Shown piece after piece: positions 1 through 7,414 of a stretch of DNA of 32,567 bases (positions are counted from its first letter, which is position 1; every line of letters starts with the position of its first letter). Position numbers and translations under genes: made by a program. Source of the DNA: Streptococcus halichoeri (GTDB taxonomy: Bacteria; Bacillota; Bacilli; Lactobacillales; Streptococcaceae); the NCBI RefSeq assembly GCF_009870755.1, contig NZ_WLZU01000025.1, positions 1 to 32,567 of the forward strand, written 5' to 3'. Below the pieces are notes generated by a model. That model saw only the letters and a list, made by a program, of their open reading frames with translations. It was not told where the DNA came from and did not search any database.

Positions 1-180
1 CATCAATGAGCGCCCAAGACGACTTCTTCAATATCAATCCTCAAAATTCCTGTTTGAGCTATCCCGAACAGCTTAACCTCTGGAACTCTAGTTATCTATG
101 AACTGGTTGCACTTGACTTGACAACTTGCGATTTATTTTTAGTTTTAGCAATCAAAAGGGGAAAGGCGGAGCTAACACTT
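1..180. other. Leader-distal flank of the CRISPR array, no identifiable gene
   Basis: No gene can be supported here. On the minus strand an open stretch of about 31 codons ends at a TGA at positions 3-5 and is closed upstream by an in-frame TAG near 97. On the plus strand a 31-codon frame runs from the ATG at 6 to a TGA near 101. Both are too short and lack a ribosome-binding site or recognisable motif. The stretch may hold a decayed gene end, but nothing identifies it. Confidence 0.4.
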
Positions 181-216
181 CGTTCAAGACCATTCAAAAC
201 AGCATAGCTCTAAAAC
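181..216 (-). repeat. Degenerate terminal CRISPR repeat
   Basis: This leader-distal repeat differs from the other five at five positions, all within the first seven plus-strand bases (the 3' end of the repeat in the transcript). The other 29 bases are intact. Decay of the last repeat at its outer end is usual and independently fixes array polarity: oldest end at 181, leader at 547. Confidence 0.95.
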
Positions 217-546
217 ATTGCCGTCGGACTTTTTTGCATTCTCCTAGTTTTGGGACCATTCAAAACAGCATAGCTCTAAAACAGCCTACTGGTTAAAGCA
301 ACAGACTTTAGCGTTTTGGGACCATTCAAAACAGCATAGCTCTAAAACTTTACATAAACAGTTTGACCTAATTTCGCTGTTTTGGGACCATTCAAAACAG
401 CATAGCTCTAAAACGTTATTCTCCAGAGAAGTTGCTTGTAATCAGTTTTGGGACCATTCAAAACAGCATAGCTCTAAAACGCTGCGGGATATAGCGAAGT
501 TGCCGAAGCAGTTTTGGGACCATTCAAAACAGCATAGCTCTAAAAC
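181..546 (-). CRISPR. Type II-A CRISPR array, 6 repeats and 5 spacers
   Basis: Repeats are 36 nt and spaced every 66 nt, at 181-216, 247-282, 313-348, 379-414, 445-480 and 511-546. All five spacers are exactly 30 nt (217-246, 283-312, 349-378, 415-444, 481-510). Five repeats are identical to each other and, read on the minus strand, match the S. pyogenes II-A repeat (GUUUUAGAGCUAUGCUG at the 5' end). The array is transcribed on the minus strand from the leader beside csn2, so the newest spacer is 481-510 and the oldest 217-246. RNase III and Cas9 would mature the transcript after pairing with the tracrRNA at 6984-7070. The spacers have no obvious relation to each other or to the rest of the window. 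Confidence 0.98.
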
Positions 547-680
547 CTCGTAGACAGGGTTTGTCCACAATTTTTCGTAATCGCGCTACTCGTCTTAGCT
601 GGACTTCAGTTTTGAATCGCCCGTTCATAGCACTATTATACGGCAAAAGCCTTATGAAATCAAGGTTTTTAGAAGCTAGA
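547..680 (-). promoter_or_regulatory. CRISPR leader with array promoter
   Basis: The leader fills the gap between csn2 and the first repeat. On the minus strand a TTGATT -35 (658-663), a 17-nt spacer and a perfect TATAAT -10 (635-640) predict a start near 628 and an untranslated leader of about 80 nt. The leader ends CTACGAG immediately before the repeat at 546. I recall this end as the S. pyogenes leader-anchoring sequence that Cas1-Cas2 uses for polarised spacer insertion. With its own promoter, the array need not depend on read-through from the cas operon. Confidence 0.85.
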
Positions 681-1346
681 CTATGGCATGTTTTCTGCTA
701 TCAAAAAATAGTCTTCATCTAGAACATATTGCGGAATATCATACAAACTTCTTGGCTCTAATAAGAGGACCGTTTGCTGAGATAATTCAATATATTCTCT
801 CAGCTTCAAGAGTTCTTCTTTGGTAAGATAGGAGCCGCAATTCACAAAAATTAAGAGTTTCTTTTTAGACAGGTATTTGAAAACTTGTAAAATCTCCAAA
901 CACTTGTCAAAAATAGTATCACTCTGTGTTTCCACCTTAACCCCTAAAGCCTTTATAAGTTCCAAGATAGTAATTTCATCATATTCCAAGTCCAATTCGT
1001 TCTCTAGACATTCAAAGGCGATTAATTCTGTTATAGTTGCTGCTAGTTTTTCAATCATTGACTTTACTTCAGGTTGGCTATTAAAACTCTCTTCTAAATC
1101 AGCATGAATCATTTTCAAAATAGCTGGTGCATTGACATCATAGCCCAAAATGTCAGTAATAAGCATGACTTCTGATTCTTTTAATGCTTTTAACTTGGTA
1201 TCAAATAATTGAAGCTCATTTGTTTCCCCGTACTGATAGCATTGCCTTATTAGGGAGGAAAATACACTAACGTCTTGAACAACCAAAGTTGTCATTGCTT
1301 TAATGGTTAAGGGTTCATCCAATAGTGAAAAGTTAATCATCACCAT
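681..1346 (-). CDS. csn2: Csn2, type II-A spacer-acquisition protein
   Basis: Csn2 is a toroidal tetramer that binds DNA ends and works with Cas1, Cas2 and Cas9 in acquiring spacers. The product is about 221 aa, the length of the short Csn2 subfamily (220 aa in S. pyogenes). It has the NFSLLDEP start and the strongly conserved central block [22 protein letters not shown]. It is last in the cas operon and overlaps the end of cas2. Three start codons (1349, 1346, 1340) and a GTG (1343) lie together after the GGAGG at 1353-1357. I chose 1346 because it gives 6 nt of spacing, against 3 nt for 1349, and nearly matches the S. pyogenes N-terminus. No truncation is seen. Confidence 0.95.
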   Translation of the reverse strand: MVMINFSLLDEPLTIKAMTTLVVQDVSVFSSLIRQCYQYGETNELQLFDTKLKALKESEVMLITDILGYDVNAPAILKMIHADLEESFNSQPEVKSMIEKLAATITELIAFECLENELDLEYDEITILELIKALGVKVETQSDTIFDKCLEILQVFKYLSKKKLLIFVNCGSYLTKEELLKLREYIELSQQTVLLLEPRSLYDIPQYVLDEDYFLIAENMP

Positions 1347-1677
1347 CATAAGCCTCCCCTAGAAAAACTAAACGATTATCTGTATTTGCGATGCAAGTGT
1401 TTTTCTCACCATGTAGATAAATCATCCTAGCAAACTGTTTTTCTGTCACTGTTAGCAACGTAATATTTCCTTTTTTAGGATTATTTTCTCGTAATCGTCC
1501 AATCATAGCATTGTTTGCAGTACTGTTGAGCAAAAGCTTGCTATAAATAGAAAATTGATGCATGATAAACCCCTCAGATAACAAAAACTTTCTAAATTTT
1601 CTATAAGCCTTACGTTCATCCGCTGTGTCCGTTGGCATATCAAACATAAGTAGCATTCTCATATAGCGGTAACTCAT
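1333..1677 (-). CDS. cas2: CRISPR-associated endoribonuclease Cas2
   Basis: Cas2 is the structural core of the Cas1-Cas2 integrase that inserts new spacers at the leader-repeat junction. This 114-aa protein starts [18 protein letters not shown], with the ferredoxin-like first strand and the conserved Asp of the FDMP motif at residue 13. It resembles the 113-aa S. pyogenes protein closely along its whole length and varies mainly at the C-terminus. Its ATG overlaps the cas1 stop in an ATGA arrangement, so translation is likely coupled, and its last codons overlap csn2. Confidence 0.97.
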   Translation of the reverse strand: MSYRYMRMLLMFDMPTDTADERKAYRKFRKFLLSEGFIMHQFSIYSKLLLNSTANNAMIGRLRENNPKKGNITLLTVTEKQFARMIYLHGEKNTCIANTDNRLVFLGEAYDGDD

Positions 1678-2543
1678 ATCCTAAACTCAGGAACTCCCTT
1701 CCCATCATTATTAAGTGCTTTAATGACTTTCTTGGTATAATCACTGACAATATTGGTGAGATACATCTCTTTACCGTTGTATAAAAAGGTATCAGAAAAT
1801 AAAGTGAATAACTCTCTTTTTATTTTTGGAAAAGGTTGATTTCGATTTTCAAAAACAATCTTGTCTACTAAGGGTCTAAAAGGTTCCATAATATCGCTAG
1901 CAAAATTGAACTGATTAAACTGATTGGCGTGTTTGAGCCCAAATTGAGTCATACATCCAGAGACAACCACTTCACGCGCAAACATACTCAATAATAAGGT
2001 ATAACCATAATCCAGACCTGCATTGATTGGATGCTCCAAATCTCTTGAGAAATCGTTCCCAAAAAGTGTATTAAAATAAATTCTCGCTGCATGCCCTTCG
2101 CGATTACTCGGATCAAAATTTTCCAAACCATGATATAAATCCATAATAGATTGGGATTTTTCAAAATAGGAGCATGCTCCTAGATAGCAAGATTGATTCA
2201 AAATCTTTTGAGCAATAATCGTCGTCCAAACCTCCGATTTGACTGCTTCTGGCCAGGACATTTGTTTCCCAAGCTGTAAACTCGAATCATGACGACCATA
2301 AAAAGGCATCAGCATAGCTGTTGGTAATCGTTTATCATCACAGAATATGACAAGGACATTCTCATCCACTAGCCGTTTTACCAGCATAGTGGACAAGACA
2401 ATATCCGTCGTTTCTAATAACAAAATATCAATTTCTGATAAATGGATCAGCTCTGTTTTATAGGCATCCTTAAAAATCAGATGATTATTCTTATAAGATA
2501 ATTTCGAGTGGGTATTTACCACAACAGTACGCCAACCAGCCAT
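1674..2543 (-). CDS. cas1: CRISPR-associated endonuclease/integrase Cas1 (type II)
   Basis: Cas1 is the catalytic integrase of spacer acquisition. The product is 289 aa, the same length as S. pyogenes Cas1 and nearly identical to it as I recall it. The metal-binding triad is visible: Glu149 in [11 protein letters not shown], His205 in [11 protein letters not shown] and Glu220 in DIMEPFRPL. The gene starts inside the cas9 stop (TGATG overlap). Its AGGAGG ribosome-binding site is made by the last Gly-Gly codons of cas9, so the two are translationally coupled. The much higher conservation of Cas1 than of Cas9 or Csn2 fits its contact with the invariant repeat and leader end. Confidence 0.98.
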   Translation of the reverse strand: MAGWRTVVVNTHSKLSYKNNHLIFKDAYKTELIHLSEIDILLLETTDIVLSTMLVKRLVDENVLVIFCDDKRLPTAMLMPFYGRHDSSLQLGKQMSWPEAVKSEVWTTIIAQKILNQSCYLGACSYFEKSQSIMDLYHGLENFDPSNREGHAARIYFNTLFGNDFSRDLEHPINAGLDYGYTLLLSMFAREVVVSGCMTQFGLKHANQFNQFNFASDIMEPFRPLVDKIVFENRNQPFPKIKRELFTLFSDTFLYNGKEMYLTNIVSDYTKKVIKALNNDGKGVPEFRI

Positions 2544-5500
2544 CAGTCACCTCCTAATTGATTCAAATCAAGACGTGTTTCATAAAGACCCGTGATTGAT
2601 TGATGGATAAGGGTAGAATCTAAGATTTCTTTGGTAGAAGTATAACGTTTACGATCAATGGTTGTATTAAAGAATTTAAAAGCAGCTGGAGCTCCAAGTC
2701 TTGAAAAGGTAAAGGCATTTAGCATACTGTCAGCCTGCTCACTAATTGGAAGATGGGTATTTTTCTCATAGGTTGCACGTAGCTTATCTAAATTGGCATC
2801 TGCTAAAATGACGCGCTTTGAAAAGTGACTAATCCAATCAATAATTTCATCTAAATAATACTGATGCTGATCCACAAACAATTGTTTTTGTTTATTATCT
2901 TCTGGGCTACCTTTTAAAGTGTCATAGTGGCTGGCTAGATATAGAAAATGCACATATTTGCTTGGCAGAGCCAGTTCATTTCCTTTTTGTAATTCTGTGG
3001 CACTGGCTAGCAGCCGTCTGCGGCCATTTTCTAATTCAAAAAGGCTATATTTAGGCAATTTAATGATTAGGTCTTTTCTAACTTCCTTGTATCCTTTAGC
3101 TTCTAAAAAACTAACCGAATCTTTTTCAAAGGAATTTCTTTCCATTATTGTGATGCCAACCAGCTCTTTAACGGGTTTTAGTTTTTTAGTTTTCCCTTTT
3201 TCCACCTTTGCAATGACTAGTACTGAGTAAGCAACTGTTGGGCTATCAAAGCCTCCATACTTTGTCGTATCCCAACCTTTTTTACGGGGGATTAATTTTG
3301 CTGATTCTCCCTTTGGCAAAATGGATTCTTTTGAGAAGCCACCTGTCTGCACTTCTGTTTTCTTGACAATAGTGACTTGGGGCATGGACAATACTTTGCG
3401 CACTGTAGCAAAATCTTTCTCCTTATCCCAGACAATTTCTCCAGTTTCCTCATTAGTTTCGATTAGAGGGCGTTTGCGAATCTCTCCATTTGCAAGTGTA
3501 ATTTCTGTTTTGAAGAAATTCATAATATTGGAATAAAAGAATCGCTTTGCGGTCGCTTTGCCTATTTCTTGCTCAGACTTACCAATCATTTTCCGGACAT
3601 CATAGACTTTATAATCTCCATAGACAAACTCCGATTCCAGTTTGGGATATTTTTTAATCAGAGCTGTTCCAACGACGGCATTAAGGTAAGCATCATGGGC
3701 ATGATGGTAATTGTTAATCTCACGTACTTTATAGAATTGGAAATCTTTTCTAAAGTCAGAAACTAATTTAGATTTTAAGGTAATCACTTTAACCGCTCGG
3801 ATAGGCTTATCATTTTCACCATGTTTAGTATTCATGCGACTATCCAAAATTTGAGCCACGTGTTTAGTAATTTGACGGGTTTCAACCAATTGGCGTTTGA
3901 TAAAACCAGCTTTATCCGCTTCACTCAAACCGCCTCTTTCTGCCTTGGTTAAATTATCAAATTTGCGCTGAGAAATCAACTTAGCTTTTAACAACCGACG
4001 CCAGTAGGATTTCATCTTCTTGACAACGGCTTCGCTTGGAACGTCATCAGATTTCCCACGATTTTTATCAGAACGTGTTAATACCTTATTGTCTATCGAA
4101 TCATCTTTAATAAAACTTTGGGGAATGATGTGATCGACGTCGTAATCGCTCAAATGATCAATATCCAATTCTTGATCCACATACATATCTTTTCCATTTT
4201 GCAAGTAATAGAGATAGCGTTTTTCATCTTGCAATTGAGCATTTTCAACAGGATGCTCCTCTAAAATATCACTCCTTAATTCTTTCATCCCCTCTTCAAT
4301 ACGTTTCATTCGCTCCCGTGAACGTCGTTGCCCTTGTTGAGTCGTCTGATTTTCCCGTGCCATTTCAATAACGATATTTTCTGGCTTGTGGCCCATGACC
4401 TTAATTATCTCATCAACGATTTTGACAGTTTGTAAAATGCCTTTTTTGATAGCAGGGCTGCCAGCCAAGGCACTGATTTGCTCTTTTAGGCTATCTTTTT
4501 GCTCAAATACCTCTTCATTAGCAGCCTTGATGTCATCCACAAAGGTCAAACTGTCATCATGGATAAGCTGCATAAAGTTTCGATTGGCAAACCCGTCTGA
4601 TTTCAAAAAATCTAATATTGTTTTGCCAGATTGTTTATCCTTAATACCATTAATCAGTTTTTTCGACAAGCGACCCCAGCCAGTATAATGGCGACGTTTC
4701 AGCTGTTTCATCACCTTATCATCAAAGAGGTGAGCATATTTTTTAAGTCGTTTCTCAATCATTTCCTTATCTTCAAATAAGGTTAAGGTTAAAACAATAT
4801 CCTCTAAGATGTCTTCATTTTCGTCATTGTCCAAAAATTCTTTATCTTTAATAATTTTTAGCAAATCATGGTAGGTGCCTAGTGACGCATTGAATCGGTC
4901 TTCAACTCCTGAAATTTCAACGCTATCACAACATTCTATTTTTTGGAAATAATCTTCTTTTAATTGCTTAACCGTTACTTTTCGATTTGCTTTGAAGAGT
5001 AGATCAACAATGGCTTTCTTCTGCTCACCTGAAAGAAATTCTGGTTTTCGCATTTCGTCAGTAATATATCTGACTTTTGTCAATTCATTATAAACCGTAA
5101 AATATTCATAAAGCAAGCTATGTTTTGGCAGGACTTTTTCAGTTGGCAGATGCTCATCAACATTGGTCATCCGCTCAATAAATAATTGGGCAGATGTCCC
5201 TTTATCGACAACATCTTCAAAATTCCATGGCGTGATGGCTTCATTTCTTTGCCGCGTCATCCATGCAAAACGGCTATTGCCGCGCGCTAATGGTCCAACA
5301 TAATAAGGAATGCGGAAGGTCAAGATTTTTTCAATCTTTTCTCGATTTTCCTTTAAAAATGGATAATAGGCTTCTTGTCTTCGCAATATGGCATGCAATT
5401 CCCCTAAATGAACTTGGTGGGGAATGGAACCATTATCAAAGGTGCGTTGTTTGCGCAAAAAATCGTCACGATTGAGTTTTGCAAGTAATTCTTCGGTGCC

Positions 5501-6652
5501 ATCCATTTTTTCCAAAATCGGCTTGATAAATTTATAAAACTCTTCTTGGCTGGTCTTTCCATCAATATAGCCAGCATAGCCATTTGTCGTTTTATCCGAA
5601 AAAATTTCTTTATATTTTTTGGGCAGTTGTTGCCGAACTAAGACTTTTAATAAAGCCAAATCTTGATGATGTTCGTCATAACGTTTGATCATTGAAGCTG
5701 ATAACGGTGCCTTAGTTACTTCACTATCTGCCCTTAAAATGCCCGAAAGCAAAATAGCATCTGATAACTTCTTAGCAGCTAAAAACAAATCCGCATACTG
5801 ATCACCAATTTGCGCCAACAAATTGTCTAAATCATCATCATAGGAATCTTTTGAAAGTTGTAACTTAGCATTCTCAGCCAAATCAAAATTTGCTTTAAAA
5901 TTAGGCATAAGTCCTAAAGCAAGTGCAATAAGATTCCCAAACAATCCATTCTTCTTTTCATTTGGAAATGCTGCAATAAGATTTTCTAAACGTCTTGATT
6001 TGCTTAATCTAGCTGATAATATTCCTTTGGCATCAACCTTTATTTCCTCTAGAGGACGCTCTTCAAACAATTCGTTATAGGTATGAAGCAATTGTTTGAA
6101 GAGTTTGTCCACATCACTATTGTCAGAATTCAAGTCTCCCTGGATTAAAAAATGTCCCCGAAACTTAATCATATGCGCTACTGCTAAATAAATTAATCGC
6201 AGATCCGCTTTTTCAGTTGAATCGGCTAATTCTTTTCGTAAATGATAGATGGTTGGATAGTTTTCATGATAAGCAACTTCATCTACTATATTTCCAAAAA
6301 TCGGATGACGCTCATTGTCCTTGTCTTCTTCCACCAAAAAAGACTCTTCAAGCCGATGGAAGAAACTGTCATCCACTTTTGCCATCTCATTTGCAAAAAT
6401 CTCCTGTAGATAACGAATACGGTTCTTGCGACGGGTATATCGTCTACGAGCTGTTCGTTTGAGACGAGTTGCTTCTGCCGTCTCTCCACTGTCAAATAGC
6501 AGAGCTCCCAGCAAGTTTTTCTTGATAGTTTGTTTGTTAGTATTTCCAAGAACTTTCATTTTCTTGGTTGGAACTTTATAGTCATCAGTGATTACTGCCC
6601 ATCCGACGCTGTTCGTACCGATATCCAAGCCGATTGAGTATTTTTTATCCAT
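2543..6652 (-). CDS. cas9: CRISPR-associated endonuclease Cas9 (type II-A)
   Basis: Cas9 is the RNA-guided DNA endonuclease of the system and also helps in crRNA maturation and PAM selection during acquisition. At 1369 aa it is one residue longer than SpCas9 and aligns with it throughout. RuvC residues are Asp10, Glu763, His984 and Asp987. The HNH site is in [10 protein letters not shown] with Asp840, His841 and Asn864. The Arg-rich bridge helix lies around 60-80. In the PAM-interacting domain Arg1334 and Arg1336 (RKR) correspond to SpCas9 R1333 and R1335, and Asp1136 is kept, so an NGG PAM is expected; the G1218 position is Thr1219. A stretch at 705-725 is reworded and two residues longer. 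AGGAGG at 6658-6663 precedes the ATG. No broken catalytic residue is seen. Confidence 0.99.
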   Translation of the reverse strand: MDKKYSIGLDIGTNSVGWAVITDDYKVPTKKMKVLGNTNKQTIKKNLLGALLFDSGETAEATRLKRTARRRYTRRKNRIRYLQEIFANEMAKVDDSFFHRLEESFLVEEDKDNERHPIFGNIVDEVAYHENYPTIYHLRKELADSTEKADLRLIYLAVAHMIKFRGHFLIQGDLNSDNSDVDKLFKQLLHTYNELFEERPLEEIKVDAKGILSARLSKSRRLENLIAAFPNEKKNGLFGNLIALALGLMPNFKANFDLAENAKLQLSKDSYDDDLDNLLAQIGDQYADLFLAAKKLSDAILLSGILRADSEVTKAPLSASMIKRYDEHHQDLALLKVLVRQQLPKKYKEIFSDKTTNGYAGYIDGKTSQEEFYKFIKPILEKMDGTEELLAKLNRDDFLRKQRTFDNGSIPHQVHLGELHAILRRQEAYYPFLKENREKIEKILTFRIPYYVGPLARGNSRFAWMTRQRNEAITPWNFEDVVDKGTSAQLFIERMTNVDEHLPTEKVLPKHSLLYEYFTVYNELTKVRYITDEMRKPEFLSGEQKKAIVDLLFKANRKVTVKQLKEDYFQKIECCDSVEISGVEDRFNASLGTYHDLLKIIKDKEFLDNDENEDILEDIVLTLTLFEDKEMIEKRLKKYAHLFDDKVMKQLKRRHYTGWGRLSKKLINGIKDKQSGKTILDFLKSDGFANRNFMQLIHDDSLTFVDDIKAANEEVFEQKDSLKEQISALAGSPAIKKGILQTVKIVDEIIKVMGHKPENIVIEMARENQTTQQGQRRSRERMKRIEEGMKELRSDILEEHPVENAQLQDEKRYLYYLQNGKDMYVDQELDIDHLSDYDVDHIIPQSFIKDDSIDNKVLTRSDKNRGKSDDVPSEAVVKKMKSYWRRLLKAKLISQRKFDNLTKAERGGLSEADKAGFIKRQLVETRQITKHVAQILDSRMNTKHGENDKPIRAVKVITLKSKLVSDFRKDFQFYKVREINNYHHAHDAYLNAVVGTALIKKYPKLESEFVYGDYKVYDVRKMIGKSEQEIGKATAKRFFYSNIMNFFKTEITLANGEIRKRPLIETNEETGEIVWDKEKDFATVRKVLSMPQVTIVKKTEVQTGGFSKESILPKGESAKLIPRKKGWDTTKYGGFDSPTVAYSVLVIAKVEKGKTKKLKPVKELVGITIMERNSFEKDSVSFLEAKGYKEVRKDLIIKLPKYSLFELENGRRRLLASATELQKGNELALPSKYVHFLYLASHYDTLKGSPEDNKQKQLFVDQHQYYLDEIIDWISHFSKRVILADANLDKLRATYEKNTHLPISEQADSMLNAFTFSRLGAPAAFKFFNTTIDRKRYTSTKEILDSTLIHQSITGLYETRLDLNQLGGD

Positions 6653-6710
6653 TTTTGCCTCCTAAAATAAAAATGTTTGAATTAAATCCATTAGCATCTC
6701 AACAAGTTCA

Positions 6711-6738
6711 ATTATACTTTTTACAACGTCTGAGACAA
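6711..6738 (-). promoter_or_regulatory. Second candidate cas9 promoter, proximal
   Basis: On the minus strand TTGTCT (6733-6738), a 16-nt spacer and a perfect TATAAT (6711-6716) would start transcription near 6704, about 50 nt before the cas9 ATG. It competes with the distal candidate at 6793-6821. Sequence alone cannot tell which is used, or whether both are. Confidence 0.5.
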
Positions 6739-6792
6739 GTTTGATATACTTTAATCTTTTTCTATCAAACCACTTCCTTATTTTTTCAACAT

Positions 6793-6821
6793 TTTATAAA
6801 CCTACTACATAACATAATCAA
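6793..6821 (-). promoter_or_regulatory. Candidate cas operon promoter (Pcas), distal
   Basis: On the minus strand TTGATT (6816-6821), exactly 17 nt and TATAAA (6793-6798) form a plausible sigma-A promoter, with a start near 6786 and a 5' leader of about 130 nt. The spacer holds the 11-nt tracr-L match and its AGG PAM (6801-6814), so Cas9 bound there would block RNA polymerase. That placement favours this as the regulated promoter. Confidence 0.6.
6801..6819 (-). promoter_or_regulatory. tracr-L target site with AGG PAM in Pcas
   Basis: Read on the minus strand, TGTTATGTAGT (6814 to 6804) is followed directly by AGG (6803 to 6801). The 11 nt equal the PAM-proximal end of the tracr-L guide at 6902-6912. 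One mismatch follows at 6815, then four more matches (6816-6819). An 11-nt seed match beside a PAM should allow Cas9 binding but not cleavage, giving repression without self-cutting. Confidence 0.75.
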
Positions 6822-6864
6822 TAAATCAATTATAACACAAAATCCTTCCCTTGGCTATCTTATT

Positions 6865-6893
6865 TTGATAATATTTAGATTGTATGCTAATAT
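6865..6893 (+). promoter_or_regulatory. tracr-L promoter (P1)
   Basis: TTGATA (6865-6870), a 17-nt spacer and TAATAT (6888-6893) preceded by an extended TGC (6885-6887) predict a start at about 6899-6901. That start leaves a guide of 11-13 nt before the repeat-like segment, as in S. pyogenes tracr-L. The -10 lies between and partly inside two 13-bp direct repeats (6871-6883 and 6890-6902). Confidence 0.7.
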
Positions 6894-6946
6894 TTAGATT
6901 GTGTTATGTAGTGTTTTAGTGCTTATGAATTTTTTTGATTTTTTCC

Positions 6947-6975
6947 TTGCTTATTCCTTACAAAAGATGTAGAAT
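6947..6975 (+). promoter_or_regulatory. tracrRNA short-form promoter (P2)
   Basis: TTGCTT (6947-6952), exactly 17 nt and TAGAAT (6970-6975) predict a start at about 6982-6984, immediately before GUUGGAACC. This matches the 5' end of the 89-nt S. pyogenes tracrRNA. Confidence 0.8.
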
Positions 6976-6983
6976 AATCATGT

Positions 6984-7070
6984 TGGAACCATTCAAAACA
7001 ACATAGCGAGTTAAAATAAGGCTAGTCCGTATACAGCTTGTAAAAGTGGGCACCGAATCGGTGCTTTTTT
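6984..7070 (+). ncRNA. tracrRNA (short form)
   Basis: This trans-activating RNA pairs with pre-crRNA repeats, recruits RNase III and anchors the guide in Cas9. It shows an anti-repeat (6985-7017), the nexus core AAGGCUAGUCCGU, a weak second hairpin (GCUU-GUAA-AAGU) and the last hairpin GCACCG-AAU-CGGUGC (7050-7064), followed by U6 as terminator. Compared with S. pyogenes, 7001 is A instead of G, giving a C-A mismatch against the repeat; 7008 is G instead of A in the bulge; one G is added before the last hairpin; and that hairpin's loop is AAU instead of AGU. It is read opposite to the cas operon. Confidence 0.95.
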
Positions 7071-7100
7071 ATATTTTTATTTTACGCCTAATGCACATTA

Positions 7101-7129
7101 AAAACAAGCGTTTTCACAGCGCTTGTTTT
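7101..7129. terminator. Perfect 10-bp inverted repeat, possible bidirectional terminator
   Basis: AAAACAAGCG (7101-7110) and its exact complement CGCTTGTTTT (7120-7129) enclose a 9-nt loop. The arms end in A4 and T4, so the RNA hairpin has short U tails in either direction. It could back up the tracrRNA terminator 30 nt upstream or stop antisense transcription toward cas9. Confidence 0.6.
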
Positions 7130-7197
7130 CTCATTTAATCCTCATTATTTCCTTGAAGCGGACAATGAGTCAAAGTTGTTCCATAGGAGGCTTTCTA

Positions 7198-7341
7198 ATG
7201 AGTGGTTTTGTCGCTTTTCATTATAAGTCATATGGAACTTTTTGTCTGCATGAAAAAAGCCTATATCTCCAGAGTGGTGTTACCCACTACAGAAATTATA
7301 GAGCCAAAAAAAGCATCTCTTCTGACGAAAACATGCTTTAG
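7198..7341 (+). CDS. Possible small protein of 47 aa, unrecognised
   Basis: The frame opens at an ATG 7 nt after a perfect AGGAGG (7185-7190) and runs 47 codons to a TAG inside the nagA terminator hairpin. The product begins MSGFVAFHYKSYGTF, is rich in Tyr, Lys and Ser, and has no membrane segment or known motif. I found no clear promoter in front of it. The strong ribosome-binding site is the main argument for it; the short length and the overlap with a terminator are the arguments against. It could also be a remnant of a decayed gene. It lies in the 340-bp gap between tracrRNA and nagA, which otherwise holds only hairpins. Confidence 0.25.
   Translation: MSGFVAFHYKSYGTFCLHEKSLYLQSGVTHYRNYRAKKSISSDENML
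7305..7339 (-). terminator. Rho-independent terminator of nagA
   Basis: On the minus strand AAAGCAT (7339-7333) pairs with ATGCTTT (7316-7310) around a 16-nt loop, and a run of seven U (7312-7306) begins within the second arm. It lies about 75 nt beyond the nagA stop. Confidence 0.6.
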
Positions 7342-7346
7342 TGGTT

Positions 7347-7381
7347 GTTAACCCTCAACCTTCTCTTAGTTAAGGGCTAAC
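7347..7381. other. Hairpin just downstream of nagA
   Basis: GTTAACCCT (7347-7355) and AGGGCTAAC (7373-7381) form a 9-bp stem with one mismatched or wobble pair. There is no U tract. It may stabilise the 3' end of nagA mRNA or be chance. Confidence 0.35.
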
Positions 7382-7414
7382 AAGATGTGATTCTATTTTA
7401 GTGATCGCTTAGGT

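Larger units (their letters stand above)
6900..7070 (+). ncRNA. Long tracrRNA (tracr-L), natural single-guide RNA
   Basis: The predicted RNA is about 170 nt; S. pyogenes tracr-L is 171 nt. Its parts in order are a guide (6901-6912), a crRNA-repeat mimic GUUUUAGUGCUUAUG (6913-6927), a linker containing the short-form promoter, the anti-repeat (6985-7017), the nexus and the 3' hairpins. The mimic can pair with the RNA's own anti-repeat: GUUUUA (6913-6918) with UAAAAU (7012-7017), GCU-U-AUG with CAUAGC leaving one bulged U, UUUUGA with UCAAAA, and UUCC with GGAA. This lets one molecule load Cas9 without a crRNA and direct it to Pcas. Family knowledge is from S. pyogenes; function here is inferred from conserved architecture and the guide-target match. 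Confidence 0.78.

Noticed and set aside
622..634. TAGTGCTATGAAC at the array transcription start resembles the repeat and the tracr-L mimic
   Set aside because: The match is only about ten bases with one difference, and lies at the promoter where sequence is AT-biased. It is too short to argue for a function.
877..1107. Plus-strand open frame of 76 codons opposite csn2
   Set aside because: It is fully inside csn2, has no ribosome-binding site, and its composition follows the reverse of the csn2 coding frame.
6286..6549. 87-codon minus-strand frame inside cas9
   Set aside because: It overlaps the RuvC-I/bridge-helix coding region in another frame. The cas9 reading is unambiguous.
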